The notes beneath the pieces were generated by a model, which was given only the letters and a program-made list of their open reading frames with translations, ran no database searches and had not been told where the DNA came from. The position numbers and the translations under genes are program-made. A DNA stretch of 64,000 bases, taken from positions 1 to 64,000 of the forward strand of contig NZ_JAAKZV010000006.1 in NCBI RefSeq assembly GCF_011044975.1, written 5' to 3'. This document shows, piece after piece, positions 7,996 to 17,258 of the stretch (its first letter is position 1; the number at the start of each line of letters is the position of its first letter). This DNA comes from Streptomyces coryli (GTDB taxonomy: Bacteria; Actinomycetota; Actinomycetes; Streptomycetales; Streptomycetaceae).

Positions 7996-9089
7996 TCGGG
8001 CCGCCGACCGTCCGGCTCCACTTCACCGGACCGGGGGTGGCGGGGCGCGAAGGCGGTGGCCGGCCGTCGTGGGATGTAGCTGCGTGGCTGTGCCGGGTCG
8101 GGGCGGGAGGTCAGTGCCAGCGTCCCGGCCGTGCCGGTCGTACGCGGCATGGCCGGGGCCGCGGCCGTCGGAGCGGACGATGCGGCCGGCTCGTCGCGCG
8201 GCGGGGGCTCCGGCCGCTCCCGTACGGTCTCCTGCGCCTGCCATCGGTGGGGCCCGGCCAAAGCCGTCAGCTCGTGGATCACTGTGGCCGCCGGGGGACG
8301 TGCGTCCGGGTTTTTCTGCAGCAGGGCGGTCAGGAGCGGTGCCAGCGGCCCCGCGGATGCGTCGATCTCGATCGAGTCGGTGACGACGGCGGTCAGGACC
8401 GCCCAGGTCGATGTGCGCTGGAACGGATCGTGGCCCATGGTCCCGTGGTACAGCGTCGCGCCCAGGGACCAGAGGTCGGAGGCCGGACCCGGCGGCTGCC
8501 CCTTGACTCGCTCCGGCGCCAGGTAGCCGACCGTGCCGATGACCGCTCCGGTCGAGGTCAGGGTCGTGTCGCCGGGTTCTTCGAGCACGGCGATCCCGAA
8601 GTCCATCAGGACTACGCGCCCGCCCGGTTCCAGCATGACGTTCGCCGGCTTGACGTCGCGGTGCAGCACTCCGGCCGCATGCACCTCGCGCAGCGCGGTG
8701 GCCAGGCCGAGGCCGATGTGCACCATGTCCGCGACGGGCAGCGGCCCCTCCTCGCGCACCATGTGCGCCAGGGTGGCCCCCGCGACGAGCTCCATCACGA
8801 GCCACAGCCGGCCGTCCTGGTGCACGACATCGTAGATCCGTACGACATTGGGGTGATCGATACGCGCGGCCGCGCGCGCCTCGCGGCGGGCCCGTTCGTA
8901 GCGCATGTCGATGCCGGCGTCGTCGTCGCCGTCAAGGCCGCCCATCTCCTTGATGGCGACGATGCGGCCGAGGACCTCGTCCCGGGCCCGCCAGACCTGG
9001 CCCATGCCGCCCCGGCCGATCTGCTCGGTCAGCTGGTAGCGCCCTGCGATGAGGTGGGACCGGTAGCCGCCCGCTGCCTGTGGGCTCAT
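7992..9089 (-). CDS. Serine/threonine protein kinase
   Basis: A 365-residue Hanks-type kinase. Visible motifs are the P-loop GRGGMGQVW (25-33), catalytic Lys47 in VAIKE, HRDVKPANVM with Asp145, DFG at 163-165 and an APE motif after the activation segment. The C-terminal 90 residues are Ala/Pro-rich and carry no membrane helix or PASTA repeats, so it looks cytosolic, unlike PknB. The start codon overlaps the stop of the HTH-TPR gene (ATGA, 9086-9089), so that protein is a likely partner or substrate (inference). A much longer open frame continues upstream only because it shadows that gene. Confidence 0.92.
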   Translation of the reverse strand: MSPQAAGGYRSHLIAGRYQLTEQIGRGGMGQVWRARDEVLGRIVAIKEMGGLDGDDDAGIDMRYERARREARAAARIDHPNVVRIYDVVHQDGRLWLVMELVAGATLAHMVREEGPLPVADMVHIGLGLATALREVHAAGVLHRDVKPANVMLEPGGRVVLMDFGIAVLEEPGDTTLTSTGAVIGTVGYLAPERVKGQPPGPASDLWSLGATLYHGTMGHDPFQRTSTWAVLTAVVTDSIEIDASAGPLAPLLTALLQKNPDARPPAATVIHELTALAGPHRWQAQETVRERPEPPPRDEPAASSAPTAAAPAMPRTTGTAGTLALTSRPDPAQPRSYIPRRPATAFAPRHPRSGEVEPDGRRPD

Positions 9090-10759
9090 TCCTGCGACCT
9101 CCCCTGCCAGAAGGCGAGTTGGTGACGGATGGCCCGGGTGTGCGGGTGCCGGCGGCCCAGCACCCGGACCGTCACCGGGAACAGCTCGGTCAGATGCGTC
9201 GCCGCGCCCGCCGGGTCGCCCGCCACTCCGCGCCAGGTGGCCAGGTTGTGCCGGATGATCAGGGTGTACGCATGGTCGGGCCCCAGCACCCGCAGCGCGT
9301 CCGGCAGTAGGCCTGCGAGCTCCGCCACCGCCTCGCCCACCTCGCCCGAGACGCCCAGCCACTGCGCCAGATCGCTCCGGGTGGCGAGGGTGTCCGGATG
9401 GCCGGCCCCCAGCACCCGCTCCTGGTGACGGAGCAGCCCGCGCAGCGCGGACACGGCGCTGTCCGCGTCCCCGGCCTCGCCCCGCCACACGGCAAGGCCA
9501 TGGCGTACGGCAAGGGTGTCGGGGTGATCCGCGCCGAGAATCCGCATCGCGTCGGGAAGGAGCGCGGACAGACCCGCCACCGCGCCGTGGGCGTCGCCCG
9601 CGGCTCCCTGCCAGTGGGCGAGGTTGTGGCGGGTGGCGAGGGTGTCGCGGTGATCGTGCCCCAGGATGCGTTCGCGGTGCGGCAGCAATTCGGTGAGCGC
9701 GGCTACGGCCGCGGCGGCGTTGCCTGCCTCGCCCTGCCAGGCGGCCAGGTTGTGCCGGGCGGTCAGGGTGTCCGGGTGATCCGCCCCCAGCAGGCGGCGC
9801 TGGGCGACCACGAGCCCGGAATAGAGGCGGACCGCGTCGGTGGCGCGGAATGCGTCCCCGGCCGCGGCTGCTTCCGTCCACATCTCCCTGAGGTCGTCCA
9901 TGTTCACGGCCTCGGCGCCCGCGTGGGCAGCAAGACGTGCCGTCATGGTCGGGTCGTCCGCGGCGTGGCCTCCCCGAGCCCCGGCGTCTGCTTGACCTGC
10001 GTTGTCCGGGACAGGACCGCCGTCCGCAGCGTTGTCCGCCTTGTTCGCGTGGCCGTTGACCTTGTCCGGGACAACGCCGGACAACCCCAGCGACTCCAGC
10101 TGCTGGGTCAGATGCCGCACCCGGCCGCGCTCACGTGCCGCGGACTGTTCGGCCTCCGAGTGCTGCGCCACGGCCTGGTCGCGCTCGGCCTCGGCCCGCT
10201 CCAGCGCCTCACGGATCCGGAGCAGCTCGCGGGTATGCCGCTGCTCCAGCTTCAGCCGCTTGCGCTCACTCTTGAGCCTGGCGACCTCGAGCTCGAGCTC
10301 CGCGCGGCGCTGCATGAGCCGCAGTACCTCCGTGCCCGGCCCATAGGGAGACGGCGTCAGGGCGCCGGTGAGGTCGTGGCTTGCGGCCGGGGAAGGGGGT
10401 GCGGCGAAAGAGCCGTCCGCTCCCGCTATCACCGGGTGCTCGTACGGATGGCGGCCCGCGGACAGTGAGCGACGGGCCGCGCTCAGCAGCTTCAGTGCTC
10501 GCTTCTCGTCACGTTCGTTGAGCGATGCCTCCGCGGCCGTGGCACGAATGAGCGCCACGACGAAGGACTCCCCGGGCACCTTGCCGCTGAGGAACTCCGA
10601 GATCTGGGTGCGCGACACGTAAACATCGCTGGTCAGCTCGCGGTACGTCTTGCCGCTCCGGTCGACCCGCTCGCGCAGGAAATGGGCCAGCTCGTGGACC
10701 TCTTGGGTGGCCGCGCGAATGGGCCCTCGGGGGCGTCCGCCCTTCGACTCCGAGACCAC
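9086..10759 (-). CDS. HTH/coiled-coil/TPR regulatory protein
   Basis: About 557 residues. The first 100 form an XRE-like helix-turn-helix (TYRELTSDVYVSRTQISEFL-type segment). Residues about 145-220 are strongly charged and predicted coiled coil. The C-terminal half holds about five TPR repeats of 42 residues with the ADHPDTLxxRHNLAxWxGExG pattern. This is a DNA-binding or scaffold protein built to bind partners. The overlap with the kinase gene suggests a phosphorylation-controlled pair (inference). The start is uncertain: GTG 10759 is chosen here, TTG 10771 is possible. The linker carries several TTGTCC/GGACAA words at DNA level. Confidence 0.82.
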   Translation of the reverse strand: MVSESKGGRPRGPIRAATQEVHELAHFLRERVDRSGKTYRELTSDVYVSRTQISEFLSGKVPGESFVVALIRATAAEASLNERDEKRALKLLSAARRSLSAGRHPYEHPVIAGADGSFAAPPSPAASHDLTGALTPSPYGPGTEVLRLMQRRAELELEVARLKSERKRLKLEQRHTRELLRIREALERAEAERDQAVAQHSEAEQSAARERGRVRHLTQQLESLGLSGVVPDKVNGHANKADNAADGGPVPDNAGQADAGARGGHAADDPTMTARLAAHAGAEAVNMDDLREMWTEAAAAGDAFRATDAVRLYSGLVVAQRRLLGADHPDTLTARHNLAAWQGEAGNAAAAVAALTELLPHRERILGHDHRDTLATRHNLAHWQGAAGDAHGAVAGLSALLPDAMRILGADHPDTLAVRHGLAVWRGEAGDADSAVSALRGLLRHQERVLGAGHPDTLATRSDLAQWLGVSGEVGEAVAELAGLLPDALRVLGPDHAYTLIIRHNLATWRGVAGDPAGAATHLTELFPVTVRVLGRRHPHTRAIRHQLAFWQGRSQE

Positions 10760-10909
10760 ACCGACCCCCAACCCGCGCTCGTGCTGCCCCTTTCGTCCCG
10801 GACAACGTCCGGACGATCCCGACCTACTCCCGGACGGGGGTGGCCAACCAACGGGCGGGTCATGGTCATTGGCACCTGCTCAAAGCCCGCGTAGTGGACC
10901 AAGGAGACC

Positions 10910-11095
10910 ATGATGCCCGTTCAGAGCCGTCCTCATGCCACACCCCGCAAGCCGTCGGGACCCGGCTGGCCGTACGTCGTCCTCAGCGTTCTGCTGGCCG
11001 CGATCGGCAACAACTGGACTCCGGACGAGGTGCGCACCCTCGGCTACGTCCTGCTCGCCATCGTCGCCGTCGGATACGCCGCCTCGCGCGACTAG
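10910..11095 (+). CDS. Small two-helix membrane protein
   Basis: A 61-residue ORF with a good ribosome site, AAGGAG at 10901-10906, ahead of two adjacent ATG codons (10910, 10913). Two hydrophobic segments are visible, WPYVVLSVLLAAIG and LGYVLLAIVAVGYAA, joined by a short polar loop with a basic N-terminus. This fits a small integral membrane protein with both ends on one side. It stands alone between divergent and convergent neighbours, and its stop overlaps head-on with that of the serine hydrolase gene (CTAG, 11092-11095). No function recognised. Confidence 0.65.
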   Translation: MMPVQSRPHATPRKPSGPGWPYVVLSVLLAAIGNNWTPDEVRTLGYVLLAIVAVGYAASRD

Positions 11096-12858
11096 TCGGC
11101 CGAGGCCGTCCACCCCTTCGCCTCGATACGGGACGCGTCCCCACGCCGCGAGTCGTCGAAGAGGATGTCGTCCCCGGCGGTGACGCGGACGGCGTCCACG
11201 TAGACGCCGCGGCCGACGTAGCGCAGGTCCGTGACGTAACGCCAGCGCAGGCGTACCGACTTGCCGTGCCAGTCGGTGAGCGGGGCTGCTGCCCGGTGCC
11301 AGACGCGGCCCGACCAGCCGTCGACCGCGCCGTCGGGGTGTGCCTTCGGGTCCTGGCCGCGGGCCTGGGTCGTGAAGGGCACGGTGGTCCACGTCGCGCC
11401 GTCGTCCGCGGAGGCCTCCAGGGAGACCGCGTCGGCGGCCGGTTCGGTGTCCCACCACAGGCCGAAGCGGAGTTGCGTGGCCGGGCCGGGGACGGCGAGC
11501 GCGGGCAGCGTCAGCGTCGCCTCCGTCTGACTGGCCATGCCGGAGAACCAGGCCTTCTCGCCGGACAGCGGGCGCACCGGGACCGCCCGCGCCAGGTCGT
11601 TCGCCGTGGCGACGCGCGGGGCGCTGCCGGAGCGCCAGGAGCGGACGGGGTGGACCGAGTTGCCGAGCAGCACGAGGAAGGAGTCGGTGCTCGGGTCGAG
11701 GACCAGTGAGGTGCCGGTGAAGCCGGTGTGGCCCGCCGTGCCGGGCGTGGCCATCGCGCCCATGTACCAGTGCTGGTAGAGCTCGAAGCCGAGGCCGTGC
11801 TCGTCGCCGGGGAAGTCCGTGTTGAAGTCCGTGAACATCAGGTCCACGGACTCCTGCTTCAGGATCCGCTTCCGGCCGTACGAGCCGCCGTTGAGCAGGG
11901 TGCGCGCCAGCACCGCCAGGTCCCAGGCGCAGGAGAAGACCCCCGCGTGGCCGGCGACGCCGTCGAAGGAGAAGGCGTTCTCGTCGTGCACCTCGCCCCA
12001 CACCAGGCCGCGGTCCAGGCCCGACCAGGGCTTGCGGGCGTCCTCGGTGGCGGCGATCTTCGGCTGCCAGTGGGCGGGCGGGGTGAAGCGGGTCCTGGTC
12101 ATGCCCAGCGGCCCGGTGATCTCGTCGTGCAGCAGCACGTCCAGCTTCTTGCCGGTGACCTTCTCCAGCACCAGCTGGAGCGAGATCAGATTCAGGTCGG
12201 AGTAGAGGTACTTGGTGCCCGGCGGGCTGGCGAGGGGCTGGTTCCACAGCCGCTGCAGCTTCGCCTCCCAGGTGGGCTCGGCGTACAGCGGGATCCACGA
12301 GGTGAAGCCGGAGGTGTGGGTCAGCAGCTGCCGTATCGTCACGGCCTCCTTGCCGGCCGCGCCGAACTCCGGCAGATATGAGGCGACCGCGGCCTCCAGC
12401 TCGACCTTGCCGCGCTCGATCTGCTGGACGGCGAGCAGCGAGGTGAAGAGCTTGGAGACCGACGCCAGGTCGAAGACCGTGTCCAGCGCCATGTCGATCT
12501 GCTTGTCCGGCGGGAATTCGATCCCCGTGTCCGTGGCCTCGTCGTAGCGCTGATAGCGCACGGCCTTGCCGATCGCCTTCTCCAGCGCGACCGTACGGCC
12601 CCGGCCCGCGAGCATCACCGCGCCCGCGTACCAGGGGTACTTGGGGGAGGGGCCGAGGAACGTCCGCGCGTCCTCGACCAGCTTGTCCAGCCACTCCTGC
12701 AGCAGCCCCGCCTGTCGTGCGGAGCCGCGGCGCAGCGTGCCGCCGCTCCCGGCTTCCGTGTTCTCCACCGCACCAGCTGTACCCGATCCGAGCGCCGCCA
12801 CTACCACCGCCCCGCCGAACGCCGCGCCCAGCTGTCTGCGTGTGAGCCCCTCCGCCAT
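11092..12858 (-). CDS. Tat-exported serine hydrolase (beta-lactamase/class C fold) with C-terminal beta domain
   Basis: A 588-residue secreted protein. A twin-arginine signal (TRRQL at 6-10, hydrophobic core to AGA about residue 30) is followed by a penicillin-binding/beta-lactamase fold with SxxK as SVSK (133-136), a YSD tyrosine motif near 226 and HTGFTG near 397. About 180 C-terminal residues form a second, beta-rich domain like those on secreted M6-type peptidases. It could be a D-aminopeptidase, esterase or carboxypeptidase; the family is not resolvable by eye. ATG 12858 is preceded by a GGGAGGGG ribosome site. It is divergent from the nitronate monooxygenase gene. Confidence 0.82.
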   Translation of the reverse strand: MAEGLTRRQLGAAFGGAVVVAALGSGTAGAVENTEAGSGGTLRRGSARQAGLLQEWLDKLVEDARTFLGPSPKYPWYAGAVMLAGRGRTVALEKAIGKAVRYQRYDEATDTGIEFPPDKQIDMALDTVFDLASVSKLFTSLLAVQQIERGKVELEAAVASYLPEFGAAGKEAVTIRQLLTHTSGFTSWIPLYAEPTWEAKLQRLWNQPLASPPGTKYLYSDLNLISLQLVLEKVTGKKLDVLLHDEITGPLGMTRTRFTPPAHWQPKIAATEDARKPWSGLDRGLVWGEVHDENAFSFDGVAGHAGVFSCAWDLAVLARTLLNGGSYGRKRILKQESVDLMFTDFNTDFPGDEHGLGFELYQHWYMGAMATPGTAGHTGFTGTSLVLDPSTDSFLVLLGNSVHPVRSWRSGSAPRVATANDLARAVPVRPLSGEKAWFSGMASQTEATLTLPALAVPGPATQLRFGLWWDTEPAADAVSLEASADDGATWTTVPFTTQARGQDPKAHPDGAVDGWSGRVWHRAAAPLTDWHGKSVRLRWRYVTDLRYVGRGVYVDAVRVTAGDDILFDDSRRGDASRIEAKGWTASAD

Positions 12859-12957
12859 TCCGGCCACCCCTCCCGCGCTCCTGAAAAATTCTTCCAACTT
12901 CCCACGCCCGCCCGAAACTTTCTGCCGGAGCCGTGCCCCTGTCAAGAGGCCAAGGAA

Positions 12958-12974
12958 TCTGACGCAGTGTCAGA
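12958..12974. promoter_or_regulatory. Palindromic operator TCTGAC-N5-GTCAGA, copy 1
   Basis: A perfect 6-bp inverted repeat with a 5-bp spacer (GCAGT). It lies 42 bp upstream of the nitronate monooxygenase start and 99 bp from the serine hydrolase start. The same arms and spacing occur at 22056-22072 and 63587-63603. The length fits a TetR-type dimer site (inference). Confidence 0.7.
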
Positions 12975-13016
12975 AAACCTCTTCCTTCGTCCGGCCCGCT
13001 GCGGCATCCTGCGCCC

Positions 13017-14120
13017 ATGCAGACGGAACTGAGCAGGAAGCTGGGCATCGAGCACGCCGTCTTCGGCTTCACGCCGTTCCCGGCGGTGGCCGCGGCGATC
13101 ACCCGGGCGGGCGGCATGGGCGTGCTGGGCGCGGTCCGCTACGGCGCCGGCGAGGAGCTGGCGCGGGACCTGGACTGGATGGAGGAGCACACCGACGGCA
13201 AGCCCTACGGCGTCGACGTCGTCATGCCGGCCAAGAAGGTCGAGAACGTGTCGATCGCCGACGTCGAGGCCATGATCCCGGAGGGCCACCGGAAATACGT
13301 GGCGGAGACCCTCGCCAAGTACGACGTCCCCGCCATGGAGGGCGAGTCCGGCTGGCGGATCACCGGCTGGATGGAGGCGGTCGCCCGCTCGCAGGTCGAC
13401 GTCGCCCTCGAATACCCCGTCAAGCTGATCGCCAGCGCCCTCGGCTCGCCACCGCCCGACGTGATCGAGCGGGCGCACGACCGTGGCATGCTCGTCGCCG
13501 CCCTCGCCGGCTCCGCCCGGCACGCCGAGCGTCACCAGGAGGCGGGCCTCGACATCGTCGTCGCCCAGGGCTATGAGGCCGGCGGCCACACCGGCGAGAT
13601 CGCGTCCATGGTCCTCACCCCAGAGGTCGTACGGGCCGTCTCCCCGCTGCCCGTCCTGGCCGCCGGCGGCATCGGCAGCGGCGAGCAGATCGCCGCGGGC
13701 CTGGCCCTCGGCGCCCAGGGCGTATGGCTCGGCTCGATCTGGCTCACCACCACCGAGGCCGAGATGCACTCCCGCGCGCTGACCGAGAAGCTCCTCGCCG
13801 CCGGCTCCGGCGACACCGTCCGCTCCCGCGCGCTGACCGGGAAGCCCGCCCGCCAGCTGCGCACCGAGTGGACCGACGCCTGGGACAGCCCGGACGGGCC
13901 CGGCACGCTGCCGATGCCGCTGCAGGGCCTGCTGGTCGCGGACGCGGTGTCCCGCATCCAGAAGTACGAGGTGCAGCCGCTGCTCGGCACCCCGGTCGGG
14001 CAGATCGTCGGCTCCATGAACACAGAACGCAGCGTGCAGCAGGTCTTCGACGACCTCACCCGCGGCTTCGAGCGCGCGGTGGACCGTATCAACGAGATCG
14101 CCGGGAGGAACGACGCATGA
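13017..14120 (+). CDS. Nitronate monooxygenase / 2-nitropropane dioxygenase family flavoenzyme
   Basis: A 367-residue TIM-barrel flavoprotein. Diagnostic blocks are the GGMGVLGAVRYG segment near residue 27, AQGYEAGGHTGEIASMVLTPEV (split here as AQGYEAGGHTG and the following strand) near 183-205, and LAAGGIGSGEQIAAGLALGAQG near 218, the FMN phosphate-binding region. Family members oxidise nitronates or act in CoA-linked lipid pathways. It overlaps the acyl-CoA synthetase gene by ATGA (14117), and the copy-1 palindrome lies upstream, which links it to acyl-CoA metabolism. No clear ribosome site precedes the ATG. Confidence 0.9.
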   Translation: MQTELSRKLGIEHAVFGFTPFPAVAAAITRAGGMGVLGAVRYGAGEELARDLDWMEEHTDGKPYGVDVVMPAKKVENVSIADVEAMIPEGHRKYVAETLAKYDVPAMEGESGWRITGWMEAVARSQVDVALEYPVKLIASALGSPPPDVIERAHDRGMLVAALAGSARHAERHQEAGLDIVVAQGYEAGGHTGEIASMVLTPEVVRAVSPLPVLAAGGIGSGEQIAAGLALGAQGVWLGSIWLTTTEAEMHSRALTEKLLAAGSGDTVRSRALTGKPARQLRTEWTDAWDSPDGPGTLPMPLQGLLVADAVSRIQKYEVQPLLGTPVGQIVGSMNTERSVQQVFDDLTRGFERAVDRINEIAGRNDA

Positions 14121-15670
14121 CAGCGCAGGCCCCCAACGGCTTCTGGGCGCAGGCCGCGGCCGACCCCGACCGGGTGGTGCTGATCGCCCCCGACGGCGAG
14201 GAGTGGACCGCCGCGCGGCTGCATGGCGAGTGCAACCGGCTGGTGCACGGTCTGCGCGCGGCGGGCCTGACCGCCGGCGATGCCTTCGCCGTCGTGCTGC
14301 CGAACGGCCCGGAACTCTTCACCGCCTACCTGGCCGCCTTCCAGGCGGGCTTCTATCTGGTGCCGGTCAACCACCACTTCGTCGGCCCGGAGATCGCCTG
14401 GATCGTCTCCGACTCCGGCGCCAAGGTCCTCATCGGGCACGACCGCTTCGCCGCCGAGGTGACGGCGGCCGCGGACGAGGCGGGACTCGCGGCCGAGGGC
14501 CGGTACGCGGTCGGCGAGGTGCCGGGCTTCCGGCCGTACGGCGATCTCCTCGCCGGGCAGCCGGACACCCCGCCCGAGGACCGCACCATGGGCTGGGTCA
14601 TGAACTACACCTCCGGCACCACGGGCCGGCCGCGCGGCATCCGGCGCCCGCTGAGCGGTAAGCCGCCGGAGGAGAACTACCTCGGCGGCTTCCTCGGCAT
14701 CTTCGGTGTCCGGCCCTTCGACGACAACGTGCACCTGGTCTGCTCGCCGCTCTACCACACGGCCGTGCTGCAGTTCGCGGGCGCGTCCCTGCACATCGGG
14801 CACCGGGTGGTGCTGATGGACAAGTGGACCCCCGAAGAGATGCTGCGGCTGATCGACACGTACCGGTGCACCCACACGCACATGGTCCCGACCCAGTTCC
14901 ACCGGCTGCTGGCGCTGCCGGAGGACGTACGGGCGCGCTACGACGTGTCCTCGATGCGGCACGCCATCCACGGCGCCGCGCCCTGCCCGGATCATGTGAA
15001 GCGGGCGATGATCGACTGGTGGGGGACCTGCGTCGAGGAGTACTACGCGGCCAGTGAGGGCGGCGGCACGTACGCCACCGCCGAGGACTGGCTGAAGCGG
15101 CCCGGGACGGTCGGCAAGGCCTGGCCGATCAGCGAGATCGCGATCTTCGACGACGACGGGAAGCGGCTGCCTGCCGGGGAGCTCGGCACCGTCTACATGA
15201 AGATGTCGACCGGCGGCTTCGCTTACCACAAGGACGAGGGGAAGACGCGGAAGAACCGGATCGGGGAGTTCTTCACCGTCGGGGACCTCGGCTATCTGGA
15301 CGAGGACGGCTATCTCTTCCTCCGCGACCGCAAGATCGACATGATCATCTCGGGCGGGGTCAACATCTACCCGGCCGAGATCGAGTCCGCGCTGCTCACC
15401 CACCCCGCGGTCGCGGACGCCGCGGCCTTCGGCATCCCGCACGACGACTGGGGCGAGGAGGTCAAGGCCGTCGTCGAGGCGGCCGAGGGCCAGCAGCCCG
15501 GGCCGGAGCTGGCGGCGGCGATCCTGTCCCACTGCGAGCAGCAGCTCGCCGGCTACAAGCGGCCGAAGTCGGTGGACTTCGTCGACCACATGCCGCGCGA
15601 CCCCAACGGCAAGCTCTACAAGCGCCGGCTGCGAGACCCTTATTGGGTGGGGCGGGAGCGCAAGGTCTGA
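14117..15670 (+). CDS. Acyl-CoA synthetase (FadD type)
   Basis: A 517-residue ANL enzyme that would activate a carboxylic acid with ATP and CoA. Visible motifs are the P-loop NYTSGTTGRPRG (about 161-172), a YYAASEGG motif in the A5 position near 311, GDLGYLDEDGYLFLRDR near 390, and the C-terminal catalytic lysine context PNGKLYKRRLRDPY. The start overlaps the nitronate monooxygenase stop. No N-terminal membrane segment is seen. Substrate unknown; the palindromic operator shared with sterol-type genes hints at a ring- or side-chain acid (inference). Confidence 0.9.
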   Translation: MTAQAPNGFWAQAAADPDRVVLIAPDGEEWTAARLHGECNRLVHGLRAAGLTAGDAFAVVLPNGPELFTAYLAAFQAGFYLVPVNHHFVGPEIAWIVSDSGAKVLIGHDRFAAEVTAAADEAGLAAEGRYAVGEVPGFRPYGDLLAGQPDTPPEDRTMGWVMNYTSGTTGRPRGIRRPLSGKPPEENYLGGFLGIFGVRPFDDNVHLVCSPLYHTAVLQFAGASLHIGHRVVLMDKWTPEEMLRLIDTYRCTHTHMVPTQFHRLLALPEDVRARYDVSSMRHAIHGAAPCPDHVKRAMIDWWGTCVEEYYAASEGGGTYATAEDWLKRPGTVGKAWPISEIAIFDDDGKRLPAGELGTVYMKMSTGGFAYHKDEGKTRKNRIGEFFTVGDLGYLDEDGYLFLRDRKIDMIISGGVNIYPAEIESALLTHPAVADAAAFGIPHDDWGEEVKAVVEAAEGQQPGPELAAAILSHCEQQLAGYKRPKSVDFVDHMPRDPNGKLYKRRLRDPYWVGRERKV

Positions 15671-15682
15671 CACGATCGGCGG

Positions 15683-16522
15683 ATGCCGATCTTCACCTCG
15701 TACGACGGGACTCAGCTCGCCTACCACGAGGAGGGCGAAGGACCGCCGCTCGTCTGCCTGCCCGGCGGGGCGATGCGGGCGTCGGAGTACCTCGGCGACC
15801 TGGGCGGGCTGACCGCCCACCGGACGCTGCTCCGGCTCGACCTGCGCGGTACGGGGGAGTCGGCGGTGCCGGCCGACGCGGGGACGTACCGCGTCGACCG
15901 GCAGGTCGCCGACGTCGAGGCGCTCCGGGCCCACCTCGGGCTCGACGCGGTCGACCTGCTCGCCCACTCGGCGGGGGCGGTGCTGGCCACGCGGTACGCC
16001 TTCGCGCACCCGGAGCGGATCCGGCGGCTGGTGCTCGTCACGCCCGGGATGTGGAACCTCGGGCTCGGCGACGATCTTGGTATGCGCCGCGAGGCGCTGG
16101 AGCTGCGTACCGACGAGCCCTGGTACCCGGAGGCGAAGGCGGCCCTGGACGCGCTGGCGGCGGGGGAGGCGCCGGGGCCTGAAATCATGGACGCGGTCCG
16201 GCCGCTCACCTACGGCCGGTGGGACGCGGCCGCGCAGGCGCATGCCGCCGGGCGGACGCGGCAGTTCAACTTCGAGGCCGCCGCGGCCTTCGCGGGCGCC
16301 GACGACCCGGACGCCTCCCGCGCGGCGGCGGCCCGCCTCGCCGCCCCCGTCCTGGTCCTCGCCGGTGAGCTCGACGGCTATCCGCGCCCCCGCACCGCCC
16401 GCGAGGCGGCCGCGCTCTTCCCGGCCGGCGAGGCCGCCGCGCTGCCCGGCGCCGCGCACTATCCGTGGCTCGATGCCCCCACCCGCTTCACCGCTGTGGT
16501 CGAGGGCTTCCTGGCCGGGTAG
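15683..16522 (+). CDS. Alpha/beta hydrolase
   Basis: A 279-residue alpha/beta hydrolase. The nucleophile elbow is AHSAG (Ser about 99), the acid is probably Asp in GELDGYP, and the histidine lies in GAAHYPW near the C-terminus. The oxyanion region is LPGGAM rather than HGG. It starts 12 nt after the acyl-CoA synthetase stop and is probably in the same transcript. It may be an esterase or thioesterase serving the upstream enzymes. Confidence 0.85.
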   Translation: MPIFTSYDGTQLAYHEEGEGPPLVCLPGGAMRASEYLGDLGGLTAHRTLLRLDLRGTGESAVPADAGTYRVDRQVADVEALRAHLGLDAVDLLAHSAGAVLATRYAFAHPERIRRLVLVTPGMWNLGLGDDLGMRREALELRTDEPWYPEAKAALDALAAGEAPGPEIMDAVRPLTYGRWDAAAQAHAAGRTRQFNFEAAAAFAGADDPDASRAAAARLAAPVLVLAGELDGYPRPRTAREAAALFPAGEAAALPGAAHYPWLDAPTRFTAVVEGFLAG

Positions 16523-16533
16523 CGTCGGCACGT

Positions 16534-17226
16534 ATGAGCGAGCTGATCACGGTCCGGGGGAGCGGCGCCACCATCGCGGCGCGCCGCTGGGGCCGCGCCG
16601 AGGCGCCGCCCCTGGTCCTGCTGCACGGGCTCGGCGCCAGCGGCGCCGACTGGGACCGCATCGCGCCGCACCTCGCGGCCCACTGGCAGGTCTTCGCCGT
16701 CGATCTGCGCGGGCACGGCTACAGCGACTGGCCGGGGGAGTACGCCTTCCCGCAGTTCGGCGAGGACGTCGCCGGCTTCATCGGCGGCCTCGGCCTCGGC
16801 CCCGTACACCTCGTCGGACACTCGCTCGGCGGCATCGCCGCCCAGTTCGTCGCCGTCCGCCGGCCCGACCTGGTCCGCCGCCTGGTCCTGGAGGAGGCGC
16901 CCGCCTTCGTCCCGGCCGTGCCGCCGCAGGAGGTGCCGCCGCGGCCCGAGGACCCGGGCTTCGACTGGGAGGCGAAGGTCCAGATCGTGCCGCAGCGCAA
17001 TGAGCCGGACCCGCGCTGGTACGAGCAGATCGCCGACATCACCGCGCCCACGCTGCTGATCTGGGGCGGCGAGGACAGCTTCCTGCCGGAGGCCGACCTC
17101 AAGGACGCCGCCGCCCGCATCCCCGACGCCCGGCTGATCACCATCGGGGGCGGGCATCTGGTGCACGCCACCCGCCCGGACGAGTTCGTCGCGGCCGTAC
17201 GCGAGTTCCTGCTGCTCGCGTCTTGA
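16534..17226 (+). CDS. Alpha/beta hydrolase (lipase/esterase-like)
   Basis: A 230-residue hydrolase with the classical HGLGASG oxyanion segment (about 30-36), nucleophile elbow GHSLGG (about 94-99), acid in WGGEDSF and histidine in GGGHLVHATRP. It is shorter than typical lipases, with a small cap. It lies 11 nt after the other hydrolase gene and is divergent in sequence from it, so it is not a recent tandem duplicate. Substrate unknown. Confidence 0.87.
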   Translation: MSELITVRGSGATIAARRWGRAEAPPLVLLHGLGASGADWDRIAPHLAAHWQVFAVDLRGHGYSDWPGEYAFPQFGEDVAGFIGGLGLGPVHLVGHSLGGIAAQFVAVRRPDLVRRLVLEEAPAFVPAVPPQEVPPRPEDPGFDWEAKVQIVPQRNEPDPRWYEQIADITAPTLLIWGGEDSFLPEADLKDAAARIPDARLITIGGGHLVHATRPDEFVAAVREFLLLAS

Positions 17227-17258
17227 TAACCGCGCCGTACCACCGCAGGCTGACGGCC

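Noticed and set aside
13571-16531. 986-codon open frame on the minus strand
   Set aside because: Antisense shadow of the nitronate monooxygenase, acyl-CoA synthetase and hydrolase genes.
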